Position numbers and translations under genes: made by a program
Notes under the pieces: model-generated
Seen by the model: the letters and a program-made list of their open reading frames with translations, nothing else
Told to the model about the DNA's origin: nothing
Databases searched by the model: none
Part shown: positions 1 to 6,603 of the stretch, in pieces
Layout of the letters: the number at the start of each line of letters is the position of its first letter
Numbering within the stretch: position 1 is the first letter of the stretch
Assembly (NCBI GenBank): GCA_016873375.1
Contig: VGXJ01000047.1
Location: 1 to 9,800 of the forward strand
Source of the DNA: Phycisphaerae bacterium
Lineage (GTDB): Bacteria; Planctomycetota; Phycisphaerae; Phycisphaerales; SM1A02
DNA length: 9,800 bases
Direction: 5' to 3'

Positions 1-1843
1 ACATGGCTTTGAGCCGACGCTCGCCATCATCGGCCGTGGGATCGCCGATCAGCACGCACAGGCTTGCCTTGGATCCGCGTCCGACCCGTCCGCGCAACTG
101 ATGGAGCTGCGCGAGCCCGAATCGCTCAGCGTGCTCCACGATCATCACGGTGGCGTTGGGCACATCCACGCCAACTTCGATCACGACCGTGCTCACCAAG
201 ACCTGCGTCCTGCCATCCTTGAAGGCACTCATCACCGCATCGCGTTCGGCAGGGGCGAGCCGACCATGCATCTGGCCGATGGCGAGACCCGCGAAGGGCC
301 CGGCCTCGAGCGCGTCGGCGTGGCTGGCGACATCGGCCAAGCCTTGATCGCTCTCTTCGACAGCCGGCACCACCACATACACCTGCTCGCCGCGGTCGAT
401 CCGGGTTCGTGCGTAGGCATAGACCTCGGTGGATCGCGAGCGCGGCATCACGCGCGTGGCGATGGGTTGCCGACCGGGCGGCAGGCTGCGGATCGAGCTC
501 ACGTCGAGGTCGCCGAACAGCGTCAGCGAAAGGGTGCGCGGGATCGGCGTGGCGGTCATGACCAGCATGTGCGGCATGTGGCCATCGCCCTTGGCGCGAA
601 GCGCTGCACGCTGCTCCACGCCAAAGCGGTGCTGCTCATCGATCACCGCGAGCGCGAGGCTGCGGAACTGCACACCGTCGCCCAGCAGTGCGTGCGTGCC
701 GATCGCCAGATCAACCTGCCCGCCCGCGAGCGCGGCATTGGCCTCGGTTCGCTCGCGCGCCGAGAGCGACCCCGTGACGAGCCGGAAGCGCACGCGGCTC
801 TCGCGCAAGAGCGCCACGACATTGCGAAAGTGCTGTTCGGCAAGGAGCTCTGTGGGGGCGACGATGGCTGCCTGGTGCCCATGCGCGATCGCCAAGAGCG
901 CCGCATAGAGCGCCACGGCCGTCTTGCCCGAGCCGACATCGCCTTGCACCAGTCGATTCATGGGCACGGTGCCTGCGAGGTCGTCGGCGATCTCGTCGCA
1001 CACGGCCATCTGGTCGGGCGTCAGCGAGAACGGGAAGCGCTCGACGATTGCATGATGGATCGCCTCGGTGCGCGGCAGCGACACGGCACGCTCCTGATGG
1101 CGAGCCTGCCATCGACGCATCGCCAGGCCGAGTTGGAGCAGCAGCAGTTCATCGAAGGCCAGGCGTGCCCGGCCCCGTTCGGCTTCGGCCGCGTCGGCAG
1201 GCAGGTGCACCATGCGATAGGCATCGGCCAAGGCTGGAAGTCCATGCCGCGCGACGATCGCGGCACGGACGGGATCGTCGATCAGGTGCAGGGCATGCGG
1301 CAGCGCCGTCTTGACGAATGACTCGATGCGCAGGCTCGAAAGTTCCTCCGTGGCCGCGTACACCGGGCGCAGCCGGCCGGCGATCGGTGTCTCGCCTTCG
1401 CTTGGTGCTTCGTCACGCCAGCGCGGATTGCTCATCTCGACGTAGCCGGCACGGCTCTTCGCCTTGCCTTGCGCCACGCCGCGCAGGCCGGGGCGCAGCC
1501 GACGCGCGATCCACGGCGCGTTGAACCAGACCAGTCGCACGCTGCCTGACTCATCTTCGAGCGTGGCCTCAACCCGCGGCCGTCGGCCGGGGATGTGACG
1601 GACTGCGGTGATCATGCCGCGGGCACTCATTTCGCCGACGACGCCATCCTCGCGCGCGCTGGCTCGGGCCTGTTCGGCCGTTTGCTCGCCCAGATCCTGC
1701 TCGTAGCGGATCGGCAGGTGGCGCACGAGGTCCGCCACCGTTCGGATCCCGAGTGATCGCAGGCTTGTAGCCGCGCGCTCGGCCACGCCCGGCAGGGCGG
1801 TGACACCGGAGTGGAGCGTGATGGTGTCATCGCCTGCGGGCAT
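1..1843 (-). CDS. recG: ATP-dependent DNA helicase RecG (3' end outside the window)
   Basis: RecG is a superfamily 2 double-strand DNA translocase that remodels stalled replication forks and migrates Holliday junctions. About 614 residues are visible; the family is usually near 680-700, so the C-terminal tail is cut by the window edge. Seen in order: an N-terminal helix-hairpin-like stretch (GVTALPGVAERAA, about residues 13-25), the OB-fold wedge domain that splits the fork (about 70-145), Walker A GDVGSGKT at 301-308, the DEQH box at 402-405 followed by RFGVEQR, TATPIPRTL (motif III region), VVIEVGVDVPNA, and motif VI QLRGRVGRG at 582-590. All motifs lie in one uninterrupted frame. The ATG at 1843 is chosen as start; an in-frame ATG at 1855 would add four residues. 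Neither has a well-spaced Shine-Dalgarno. It is divergent from xseA, another DNA-repair gene. Confidence 0.96.
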   Translation of the reverse strand, partial: MPAGDDTITLHSGVTALPGVAERAATSLRSLGIRTVADLVRHLPIRYEQDLGEQTAEQARASAREDGVVGEMSARGMITAVRHIPGRRPRVEATLEDESGSVRLVWFNAPWIARRLRPGLRGVAQGKAKSRAGYVEMSNPRWRDEAPSEGETPIAGRLRPVYAATEELSSLRIESFVKTALPHALHLIDDPVRAAIVARHGLPALADAYRMVHLPADAAEAERGRARLAFDELLLLQLGLAMRRWQARHQERAVSLPRTEAIHHAIVERFPFSLTPDQMAVCDEIADDLAGTVPMNRLVQGDVGSGKTAVALYAALLAIAHGHQAAIVAPTELLAEQHFRNVVALLRESRVRFRLVTGSLSARERTEANAALAGGQVDLAIGTHALLGDGVQFRSLALAVIDEQHRFGVEQRAALRAKGDGHMPHMLVMTATPIPRTLSLTLFGDLDVSSIRSLPPGRQPIATRVMPRSRSTEVYAYARTRIDRGEQVYVVVPAVEESDQGLADVASHADALEAGPFAGLAIGQMHGRLAPAERDAVMSAFKDGRTQVLVSTVVIEVGVDVPNATVMIVEHAERFGLAQLHQLRGRVGRGSKASLCVLIGDPTADDGERRLKAM

Positions 1844-1861
1844 CGTCCGTACCATACCCCT
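1844..1861. promoter_or_regulatory. Divergent recG/xseA intergenic region with overlapping -10-like hexamers
   Basis: Only 18 bases separate the two chosen start codons. On the plus strand TACCAT (1850-1855) ends six bases before the xseA GTG. On the minus strand TATGGT (1856-1851) ends seven bases before the recG ATG. Both fit the TAnnnT form of a sigma-70-type -10 element, at the distance where transcription would begin at or next to the start codon. No clear -35 hexamer is visible for either direction; any such element would lie inside the opposing gene. Calling this a promoter pair is inference from position and sequence form. Confidence 0.45.
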
Positions 1862-3319
1862 GTGGCACGGAAGCCCTTCGATCCCAGTCTTGCCCAGGGT
1901 GCGCTCTTCCGCCAGCAATCCGCTGGTCACGAGCAGGGCGGCACCAACGATGCGTCGAGCAGCGAACGCGTGGCCAGCGTCCAGCCCATGACCGTTTCCG
2001 CGCTCGCGGCCCGCATCAAGGAAGCGCTCCGCCTCGGTGTTCCAGGGTCGTTCACCGTGCGCGGCGAACTCGGCCGCGTGAGCCGCTCCCAGCACCTGTA
2101 CGCCACGCTCCGCGAGGAGGACGCCACGATCGGCCTCGTCATGTTCGCACGCGAACTCTCGCGCGTGGGCTTCGAGCCGCGCGAGGGGCTGGCCGTCGTC
2201 GTGCGAGGGCGCCTCGACTTCTATGGTCCCCAGGGCAAACTGCAGGTCATCGCCGAGTCCATGGAGCCCGATGGCCAGGGCGACCTCGATGCCCGCAAGC
2301 GGGAGCTCGAGCGGCTCTTCCGCGAACGCGGGTGGTTCGATGCCGGCCGCAAGCGCGCGTGGCCGCGCGTGCCGCGCCATGTGGCCATCGTCACGAGCGA
2401 GGGCGCCGCTGCGCTGCAGGATGTCCTCAATGTGCATCGGGAACGCGGTCGTACCTGCCGGCTCACGCTCGTACCGACCCTGGTGCAGGGTGAGCGTGCT
2501 GCTGCGGAGGTCGCCGCCGCGATCGAGCGCGCCAACGCTGCGACCCCGTCGCTTCCCCTCGACTGCATCCTGCTCGTGCGCGGTGGTGGCAGCAAGGAAG
2601 ACCTCTGGTCCTTCAACGAAGCCGCCATCGTCGAGGCGATTGTGAAGAGCCGCCTGCCCGTGATCACCGGCATTGGCCACCAGATCGATGTCAGCCTGGC
2701 CGACCTCGCGGCCGATGGCACCGCGGCCACGCCCTCGCTGGCTGCCGCCAGCGTCTTTGCCGATCGCGCTGCGCTTGTCGAAGAACTTGCCGTGCGCGCC
2801 GCCGATCTCGATCGTGCGGTGCGCGATGCAATCGATGCCTGTTCGCTCTCGCTTGAACGCCTCACCAGCCGCCCCGTGATGCAGTCGCCGGCTGCCGCGA
2901 TCGTCCCGGCGCAGGCCAGGGTCGATGGGCTTGCTGCGCGCGCCCAACTCGCTGCACGAAGTTCGACGAGCAGGTCGGTGAGGATGTTGGCGGCGATCGA
3001 GGCTCGTTTGGCGCGCCTGGATCCGGGCGTTCGCCAGACCGCGGCGCGCGCGCGCGTCGAGGATGCTGCGCGCCGTCTGGAGCAGTCTGCTGCCCGTCGA
3101 GCCGAACGGTCGGCCGCACGAGTGGATCTTGTGGCGCGCCAGCTGGCGGCACTCTCGCCCACGCGCGTCCTTGAGCGTGGCTACTCGATCACGCTCGGTG
3201 CCGATGGCCAGCCGGTGCGATCCATCGATCGCGCACCGCCGGGCGCCGAACTGTCCACCGTCGTGGCCGATGGCCGCATCAGCAGTACTGTGACCACCCG
3301 AGAGAAGGAGTCAACATGA
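1862..3319 (+). CDS. xseA: Exodeoxyribonuclease VII large subunit
   Basis: This is the catalytic subunit of exonuclease VII, which degrades single-stranded DNA from both ends to oligonucleotides in a complex with several copies of XseB. The product is 485 aa from GTG 1862. Seen: an N-terminal tail (1-40) without obvious fold, an OB-fold nucleic-acid-binding domain (about 43-135), TSEGAAALQDVLN (178-190), the RGGGSKEDLW catalytic motif (240-249), GIGHQID (270-276) with DLAADGTAATPS, then a long Ala/Arg-rich helical region (about 300-430) expected to form the coiled-coil arm that holds XseB, and a C-terminal VLERGYSIT segment. The GTG is preferred because VARKPFDPSL resembles the start of planctomycete homologues as I remember them. 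A longer reading from ATG 1811 would run into recG coding sequence. No Shine-Dalgarno precedes the GTG. The usual GHE of this motif reads GHQ here. Confidence 0.95.
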   Translation: MARKPFDPSLAQGALFRQQSAGHEQGGTNDASSSERVASVQPMTVSALAARIKEALRLGVPGSFTVRGELGRVSRSQHLYATLREEDATIGLVMFARELSRVGFEPREGLAVVVRGRLDFYGPQGKLQVIAESMEPDGQGDLDARKRELERLFRERGWFDAGRKRAWPRVPRHVAIVTSEGAAALQDVLNVHRERGRTCRLTLVPTLVQGERAAAEVAAAIERANAATPSLPLDCILLVRGGGSKEDLWSFNEAAIVEAIVKSRLPVITGIGHQIDVSLADLAADGTAATPSLAAASVFADRAALVEELAVRAADLDRAVRDAIDACSLSLERLTSRPVMQSPAAAIVPAQARVDGLAARAQLAARSSTSRSVRMLAAIEARLARLDPGVRQTAARARVEDAARRLEQSAARRAERSAARVDLVARQLAALSPTRVLERGYSITLGADGQPVRSIDRAPPGAELSTVVADGRISSTVTTREKEST

Positions 3320-3549
3320 GCCCAGCAAAGCCAGCCAAGGAACCCGCCGCCGATGATCTCGCCACGCTCACCTTCGAGCAGGCCATGGAGCAGCTCCAGC
3401 GGCTCGTCGAGCGCATGGAGTCAGGCGAATCTGGGCTGAAGGAGAGCCTTGATGACTATCGGCGCGGTGCTGCGCTCGTGAAGCACTGCCGCGCCCTCCT
3501 CAAGGAGGCCGACGAGGAGATCGGCCGTCTCTCGGCAGGAGATCGCTGA
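3316..3549 (+). CDS. xseB: Exodeoxyribonuclease VII small subunit
   Basis: A 77-aa protein of typical XseB length. It has a charged, disordered start (about 1-18) followed by the family helical hairpin: LTFEQAMEQLQRLVERMESG (18-37), then a second helix beginning near LKESLDDYRRGAALV. XseB has no catalytic residues; several copies bind the coiled-coil arm of XseA and are needed for active exonuclease VII. The start codon overlaps the xseA stop in an ATGA arrangement, and AAGGAG (3305-3310) lies five bases before the ATG. This points to translational coupling and co-expression of the two subunits. Confidence 0.95.
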   Translation: MSPAKPAKEPAADDLATLTFEQAMEQLQRLVERMESGESGLKESLDDYRRGAALVKHCRALLKEADEEIGRLSAGDR

Positions 3550-3557
3550 GCCGTTCC

Positions 3558-4760
3558 ATGGAGTCGCTGCCCGACTGGGTTCTCATGCATGGCCCTGCTG
3601 CGCTCGGTGCGGTGTTTGCCTTCTGCATCGGTGCATGCGCGGGCAGCTTCATCAATGTCGTGGCGGTTCGCTGGCCGCAGGGCATGAGCGTCATTGCGCC
3701 GCCGAGCCGATGCCCGGTGTGCGGACTTCGCCTGGCGTGGTGGCAGAACCTGCCGGTCCTGGGATGGTTCATCGTGCGAGGCCGCTGCGCCGGCTGCGGA
3801 GTCCGCATCTCGCCGCAGTACCTCGTCGTGGAACTCGTCGTCGGTGCGCTGTTCGCTGCGCTTTGGTGGCAGTGCTTTGGCGGCACCGCGGCGGATCGTG
3901 CGCGCGAGGCCGGTCTGGGCTGGTTCGCGCAGCAGGGATTCTGGCGTTCGCTTCCGATGATCGTGTCGTGGGCGTGGTGCATCGGTTCGCTGGTGGCGAT
4001 CACGATGATCGATGCGCGGACCTTCACCATCCCCTTGGCTCTTCCGGTTGTTTCGACCATGTTGTCGTTCGCCGCCGCGGCGGTCCAAGGCTGGGTGCCG
4101 CATCCGGGCACGGTGGTGTCGCCACTGCCCGCGGCTCCCGTGTGGATGGCCGGTGCCGCCATCGGCGGCATCATCGGTGTGGTCAAGCTGGCCACGCTGC
4201 TGCGCGCCGGCGTGCTGCGTCCGGGCTTCCATGACTACGAGCAGTATGTGCAAGAGGGTGAGCTCTTCGCTGACTACCCGCATGCTCGGCGCGAGGCCGT
4301 GCGCGAACTCGGTCACGCCGGCATCGTGCTTGCACCGGCGGTGCTTGGTGCCTTCATCGGGGCATCCCTCGGCGCATCGATCGGCACCACGCCGCCGTGG
4401 ATCGAACCGATGGCCGCGAGCATGTTCGGGTACCTCGTCGGCGGGGGGATCATCTGGGCGATCCGCATCGCGGGCACGCTGGCCTTCGGCCGCGAGGCCA
4501 TGGGTTACGGCGATGTCCACATCCTCGGCTGCGCCGGCGCTGCATTCGGTTGGATCGTGCCGCTGGCGGGATTCTTCATTGCGCCCTTCGTCGCGCTCGC
4601 GGCGATGGCCGTGCTTGCGCTGGCTGCCCGCCGCGGCACCCGGCGTGAGCTGCCGTACGGGCCGTACCTGGCTGCGGCGGTGCTGCTGCTTGTGTACTTC
4701 CGGCCGTGGTTCGTCGACCTCGGTCGCGTGGCCTTCCCGGGCATCGTCGAAGGTCCTTGA
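3558..4760 (+). CDS. pilD: Type IV prepilin peptidase / N-methyltransferase (A24 family), enlarged
   Basis: An inner-membrane aspartic protease that cleaves the leader of type IV pilins and type II secretion pseudopilins; bifunctional members also N-methylate the new N-terminus. The product is 400 aa. Seen: an N-terminal membrane helix with GACAGSFINVVAVRWP (25-40), the cytoplasmic domain with a CPVC (52-55) and CAGC (77-80) zinc-type cysteine pair, the first catalytic Asp in IDARTFTIP (D152), and the second in GYGD (D319). The aspartates are 167 residues apart, whereas canonical enzymes have roughly 60-70 between them. The extra part contains a charged, non-membrane stretch at about 220-252 and additional hydrophobic segments. 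The gene follows xseB by eight bases, so it is probably co-transcribed with it. The Shine-Dalgarno is weak: AGGAG about 16 bases upstream. No pilin gene is in view. Confidence 0.9.
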   Translation: MESLPDWVLMHGPAALGAVFAFCIGACAGSFINVVAVRWPQGMSVIAPPSRCPVCGLRLAWWQNLPVLGWFIVRGRCAGCGVRISPQYLVVELVVGALFAALWWQCFGGTAADRAREAGLGWFAQQGFWRSLPMIVSWAWCIGSLVAITMIDARTFTIPLALPVVSTMLSFAAAAVQGWVPHPGTVVSPLPAAPVWMAGAAIGGIIGVVKLATLLRAGVLRPGFHDYEQYVQEGELFADYPHARREAVRELGHAGIVLAPAVLGAFIGASLGASIGTTPPWIEPMAASMFGYLVGGGIIWAIRIAGTLAFGREAMGYGDVHILGCAGAAFGWIVPLAGFFIAPFVALAAMAVLALAARRGTRRELPYGPYLAAAVLLLVYFRPWFVDLGRVAFPGIVEGP

Positions 4761-4784
4761 TCTGTTATCCAAGGCGATTACCAT
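4757..4784 (+). promoter_or_regulatory. Sigma-70-type promoter for the OmpA-domain lipoprotein gene
   Basis: TTGATC (4757-4762) and TACCAT (4779-4784) are separated by 16 bases, a good match in form and spacing to a sigma-70 promoter. Transcription would start near 4791 and leave an untranslated leader of about 50 bases. The -35 hexamer overlaps the stop codon of the upstream peptidase gene. The leader holds a short possible stem, GGCGC (4805-4809) with GTGCC (4816-4820), too small to call a regulator. Inferred from sequence only. Confidence 0.55.
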
Positions 4785-4842
4785 GCGCGCGGGCAGGATG
4801 CCCCGGCGCCGCGTGGTGCCGTTTACACCAGAGGAGTCAAGG

Positions 4843-5499
4843 ATGACGAAGTTCATGATGACCGGGATCGCCGTATCGCTGCTGACGATGGTCGGTTGCG
4901 AAGGGCAGCAGAAGCAAGCGAGCACCACGGAGATCGATGCGCTGAAGGCGCAGCTCGACGACCGCAGCCGTGCACTGCAAGAGAGTGAAGAAGCCCGTCG
5001 ATCCGCCGAGCAGCGTGCCCGTACGGCCGAGCAGGCCGCGGCCGAGCTCGCACTCACGCCGGTCGCTGCGGCGCCGGTGAGCGAGGGCGCCGCCGAAGAG
5101 TTCAACGGCATCGAGGGTGTGAGCGCCGAGAAGATCGGTGACGACATCCATGTCGTGATCGAGGGCGATGTGCTCTTCGACAGCGGCAAGAGCACGCTCA
5201 AGGTCGCCAGCAAGAGAAGCCTCGACCGCATCGTGACGATCATCAAGGAGTCGCACTCGGGCCGTTCGCTCGATGTCGTGGGCTTTACCGACACGGATCC
5301 GATCAAGGCCACGAAGGATCGCTTCGCCACCAACTATCACCTCGGCTTCGAGCGCGCCTACGCGGTGCGCGAGTACCTGATCGCCAAGGGACTGCCGAAG
5401 GATGCCATCAAGCTCAGCTCGTGGGGACCGGACAAGCCGGCTGACACCAAGGCGCGCAGCCGTCGCGTCGAGGTCGTCGTGCTCGGCGGGGCGAGCTGA
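4843..5499 (+). CDS. OmpA/Pal-type peptidoglycan-binding lipoprotein
   Basis: A 218-aa envelope lipoprotein expected to tether the outer membrane to peptidoglycan. It has a type II signal peptide (1-18) with a lipobox-like MVGC, so Cys19 would be lipidated after cleavage. A coiled-coil linker rich in Gln, Glu, Ala and Arg follows (about 28-70), then an Ala/Pro spacer (71-82). The OmpA-like domain spans about 100-215: DVLFDSGKSTL (109-119), GFTDTDPI (147-154), LGFERAYAVREYL (167-179) and SRRVEVVV (206-213). D150 and R171 sit where the family binds the diaminopimelate of peptidoglycan. The start is supported by GAGGAG (4831-4836), six bases before the ATG. It differs from classical pal in having a long coiled coil and no tolB or tolQRA beside it, so no gene symbol is given. 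It appears monocistronic. Confidence 0.9.
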   Translation: MTKFMMTGIAVSLLTMVGCEGQQKQASTTEIDALKAQLDDRSRALQESEEARRSAEQRARTAEQAAAELALTPVAAAPVSEGAAEEFNGIEGVSAEKIGDDIHVVIEGDVLFDSGKSTLKVASKRSLDRIVTIIKESHSGRSLDVVGFTDTDPIKATKDRFATNYHLGFERAYAVREYLIAKGLPKDAIKLSSWGPDKPADTKARSRRVEVVVLGGAS

Positions 5500-5523
5500 A
5501 CCGCCTCCGGATGGAGACAAGGG

Positions 5524-5554
5524 AACGCGGGGCCGTGCTGTACGGCTCCGCGTT
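5524..5554 (+). terminator. Strong stem-loop after the lipoprotein gene
   Basis: A 13-bp stem (5524-5536 with 5542-5554), with one G-T wobble in the middle and a 5-base loop, lies 24 bases after the lipoprotein stop. There is no T-tract on either side, so it is not a classical intrinsic terminator. It could be a terminator that works without a U-tract, or a 3' end stabiliser. The stem is readable on both strands and sits between convergent genes. Confidence 0.55.
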
Positions 5555-5585
5555 GTCGTCTGAGCATGGTCCTGTCAATCTGCGG

Positions 5586-5603
5586 CCGGGCGTTTGCGCC
5601 CGG
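5586..5603 (-). terminator. Stem-loop downstream of mlaD
   Basis: A perfect 7-bp GC stem (CCGGGCG at 5586-5592 with CGCCCGG at 5597-5603) with a four-base loop lies about 25 bases beyond the mlaD stop codon. No T-tract follows on the minus strand. It is the likeliest 3' end signal for the mlaF-mlaD transcript, and with the stem at 5524-5554 it separates the two converging units. Confidence 0.45.
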
Positions 5604-5628
5604 TGTGGCGGTGCAGCACGCGCCGGAG

Positions 5629-6603
5629 TCACCACTCCAGGCGCAAGCCCTCGTCCTTGACCTTCTGGACGAGGAGCTCGACCTCAGCCAGCGTCGCAGC
5701 AAGCCGGCGGCCAGCATCTTCGAGCGAGCGATAGAGGTCGGGGTTGTTCACCAGCTGGCCAACGGTGCCTTCGCCTGCATTGACCTTCTCGCTGATCGCC
5801 TGCACATTCTCGAGGGTTTGGCGCATGCGCTCGATGACGGGGCGCAGATCGGCGGCGAGCGTGGTGGCCTGGCCCTCTACGCCCTTGGCGGCACCGGCAA
5901 CGGCTTCCATCGCGGCGCTGGCCTGGTCGATGAGCTGGCTTGCCTTCCAGACGGCGCTCTTCGCATCGGTGCGCATCTGCTCGTCGTTGAGCCAGGTGTT
6001 GGCACCATCGAATGCCGCCTCGGCCGAGGCGAGCATGCGGTTCAGCCGCGTCACGCTCGTGCGGATCGAGCCCTCGTTGGCCGGATCGTCCGGGCTGCCC
6101 TTCAGCGGCGCCACGAGCTCGTTGAGGTTGCGCGCCAATTCCGTGAAGTCCTCGCTCACGATCGAGGCGATGCGATCCTCGAACGTCATGAACATGGCGT
6201 TGGCGACCCAGGTGCCGTCACGCGGCGCCATCGCCGTGCGCGCCGACGGATCCTCGGGCATGCGGAAATTCAATCTCGATCCGCCGCCGATGAGGCCGCT
6301 CTCGCTGAGCACCTCGCACGACTGCGGCAGGTCGATCTCAGCATCGATTTCCGCCTCGACGCGGACCGGGGGATCCTCGGAGGGTCGAACGGTCACCGAG
6401 ACCACTCGCCCGATCGGAACGCCGTTCAGCGTGACCTGCGAACCGTTTCGAAGCCCGGCGCCTATGTTGGCGGCGACCGTGACCCGATACGACGACTGCA
6501 CGAGCCAGCGCAGCTCGCCGAACATGAGGAGCAGGGCCACGAAGATTCCGATGGCGCCGATGCTCACCAGTCCCGTCACGAAATTGCGCACGGCGTCCTT
6601 CAT
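5629..6603 (-). CDS. mlaD: MCE-domain lipid-binding protein of an Mla-type ABC transporter
   Basis: A periplasm-facing, membrane-anchored lipid carrier of 324 aa that works with an Mla-type ATPase and permease in phospholipid traffic between inner and outer membranes. It has one N-terminal membrane helix (about 8-28), then a single MCE domain (about 38-116) with YRVTVAANIGAGLRNGSQV, LNGVPIGRVVSV and a hydrophobic GLIGGGSRLNF segment. A long helical C-terminal part (about 140-320) contains GEGTVGQLVNNPDLY (278-292), common in the tails of such proteins. The ATG at 6603 overlaps the stop of mlaF (ATGA). It is preferred over an in-frame ATG 33 codons upstream, which would place unrelated sequence before the membrane helix. 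It is much longer than E. coli MlaD (about 180 aa), as is usual for members with a helical tail. Confidence 0.9.
   Translation of the reverse strand: MKDAVRNFVTGLVSIGAIGIFVALLLMFGELRWLVQSSYRVTVAANIGAGLRNGSQVTLNGVPIGRVVSVTVRPSEDPPVRVEAEIDAEIDLPQSCEVLSESGLIGGGSRLNFRMPEDPSARTAMAPRDGTWVANAMFMTFEDRIASIVSEDFTELARNLNELVAPLKGSPDDPANEGSIRTSVTRLNRMLASAEAAFDGANTWLNDEQMRTDAKSAVWKASQLIDQASAAMEAVAGAAKGVEGQATTLAADLRPVIERMRQTLENVQAISEKVNAGEGTVGQLVNNPDLYRSLEDAGRRLAATLAEVELLVQKVKDEGLRLEW

Noticed and set aside
101..1321. A 406-codon open frame on the plus strand, opposite recG
   Set aside because: Its translation is rich in Arg, His and Gly with no recognisable domain, and it lies entirely opposite a frame with every RecG motif. 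Long antisense frames are expected in GC-rich coding DNA.
1811..1861. A longer XseA beginning at ATG 1811
   Set aside because: It would add 17 residues encoded opposite the start of recG. The sequence from GTG 1862 looks like a natural N-terminus for this family.
3040..3062. Run of alternating CG dinucleotides (around gcggcgcgcgcgcgtcg) as a possible Z-DNA or repeat element
   Set aside because: It lies inside the Ala/Arg-rich helical region of XseA and is explained by codon choice for Ala and Arg.
4801..4822. Small hairpin in the leader of the lipoprotein gene as a possible riboswitch or thermosensor
   Set aside because: Only about five pairs with one wobble can form and no known riboswitch pattern is visible; GC-rich sequence makes such stems common.
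4012..4842. Upstream in-frame extension of the OmpA-domain lipoprotein into the prepilin peptidase gene
   Set aside because: The frame is open, but the lipoprotein signal peptide, lipobox and GAGGAG ribosome-binding site fix the start at 4843. The upstream part is Arg/Ser-rich shadow sequence.
3456..5333. A 625-codon open frame on the minus strand across the prepilin peptidase and lipoprotein genes
   Set aside because: It spans two well-supported plus-strand genes and their intergenic promoter. Its product is low-complexity (Arg, His, Asp and Ser stretches) with no motif.
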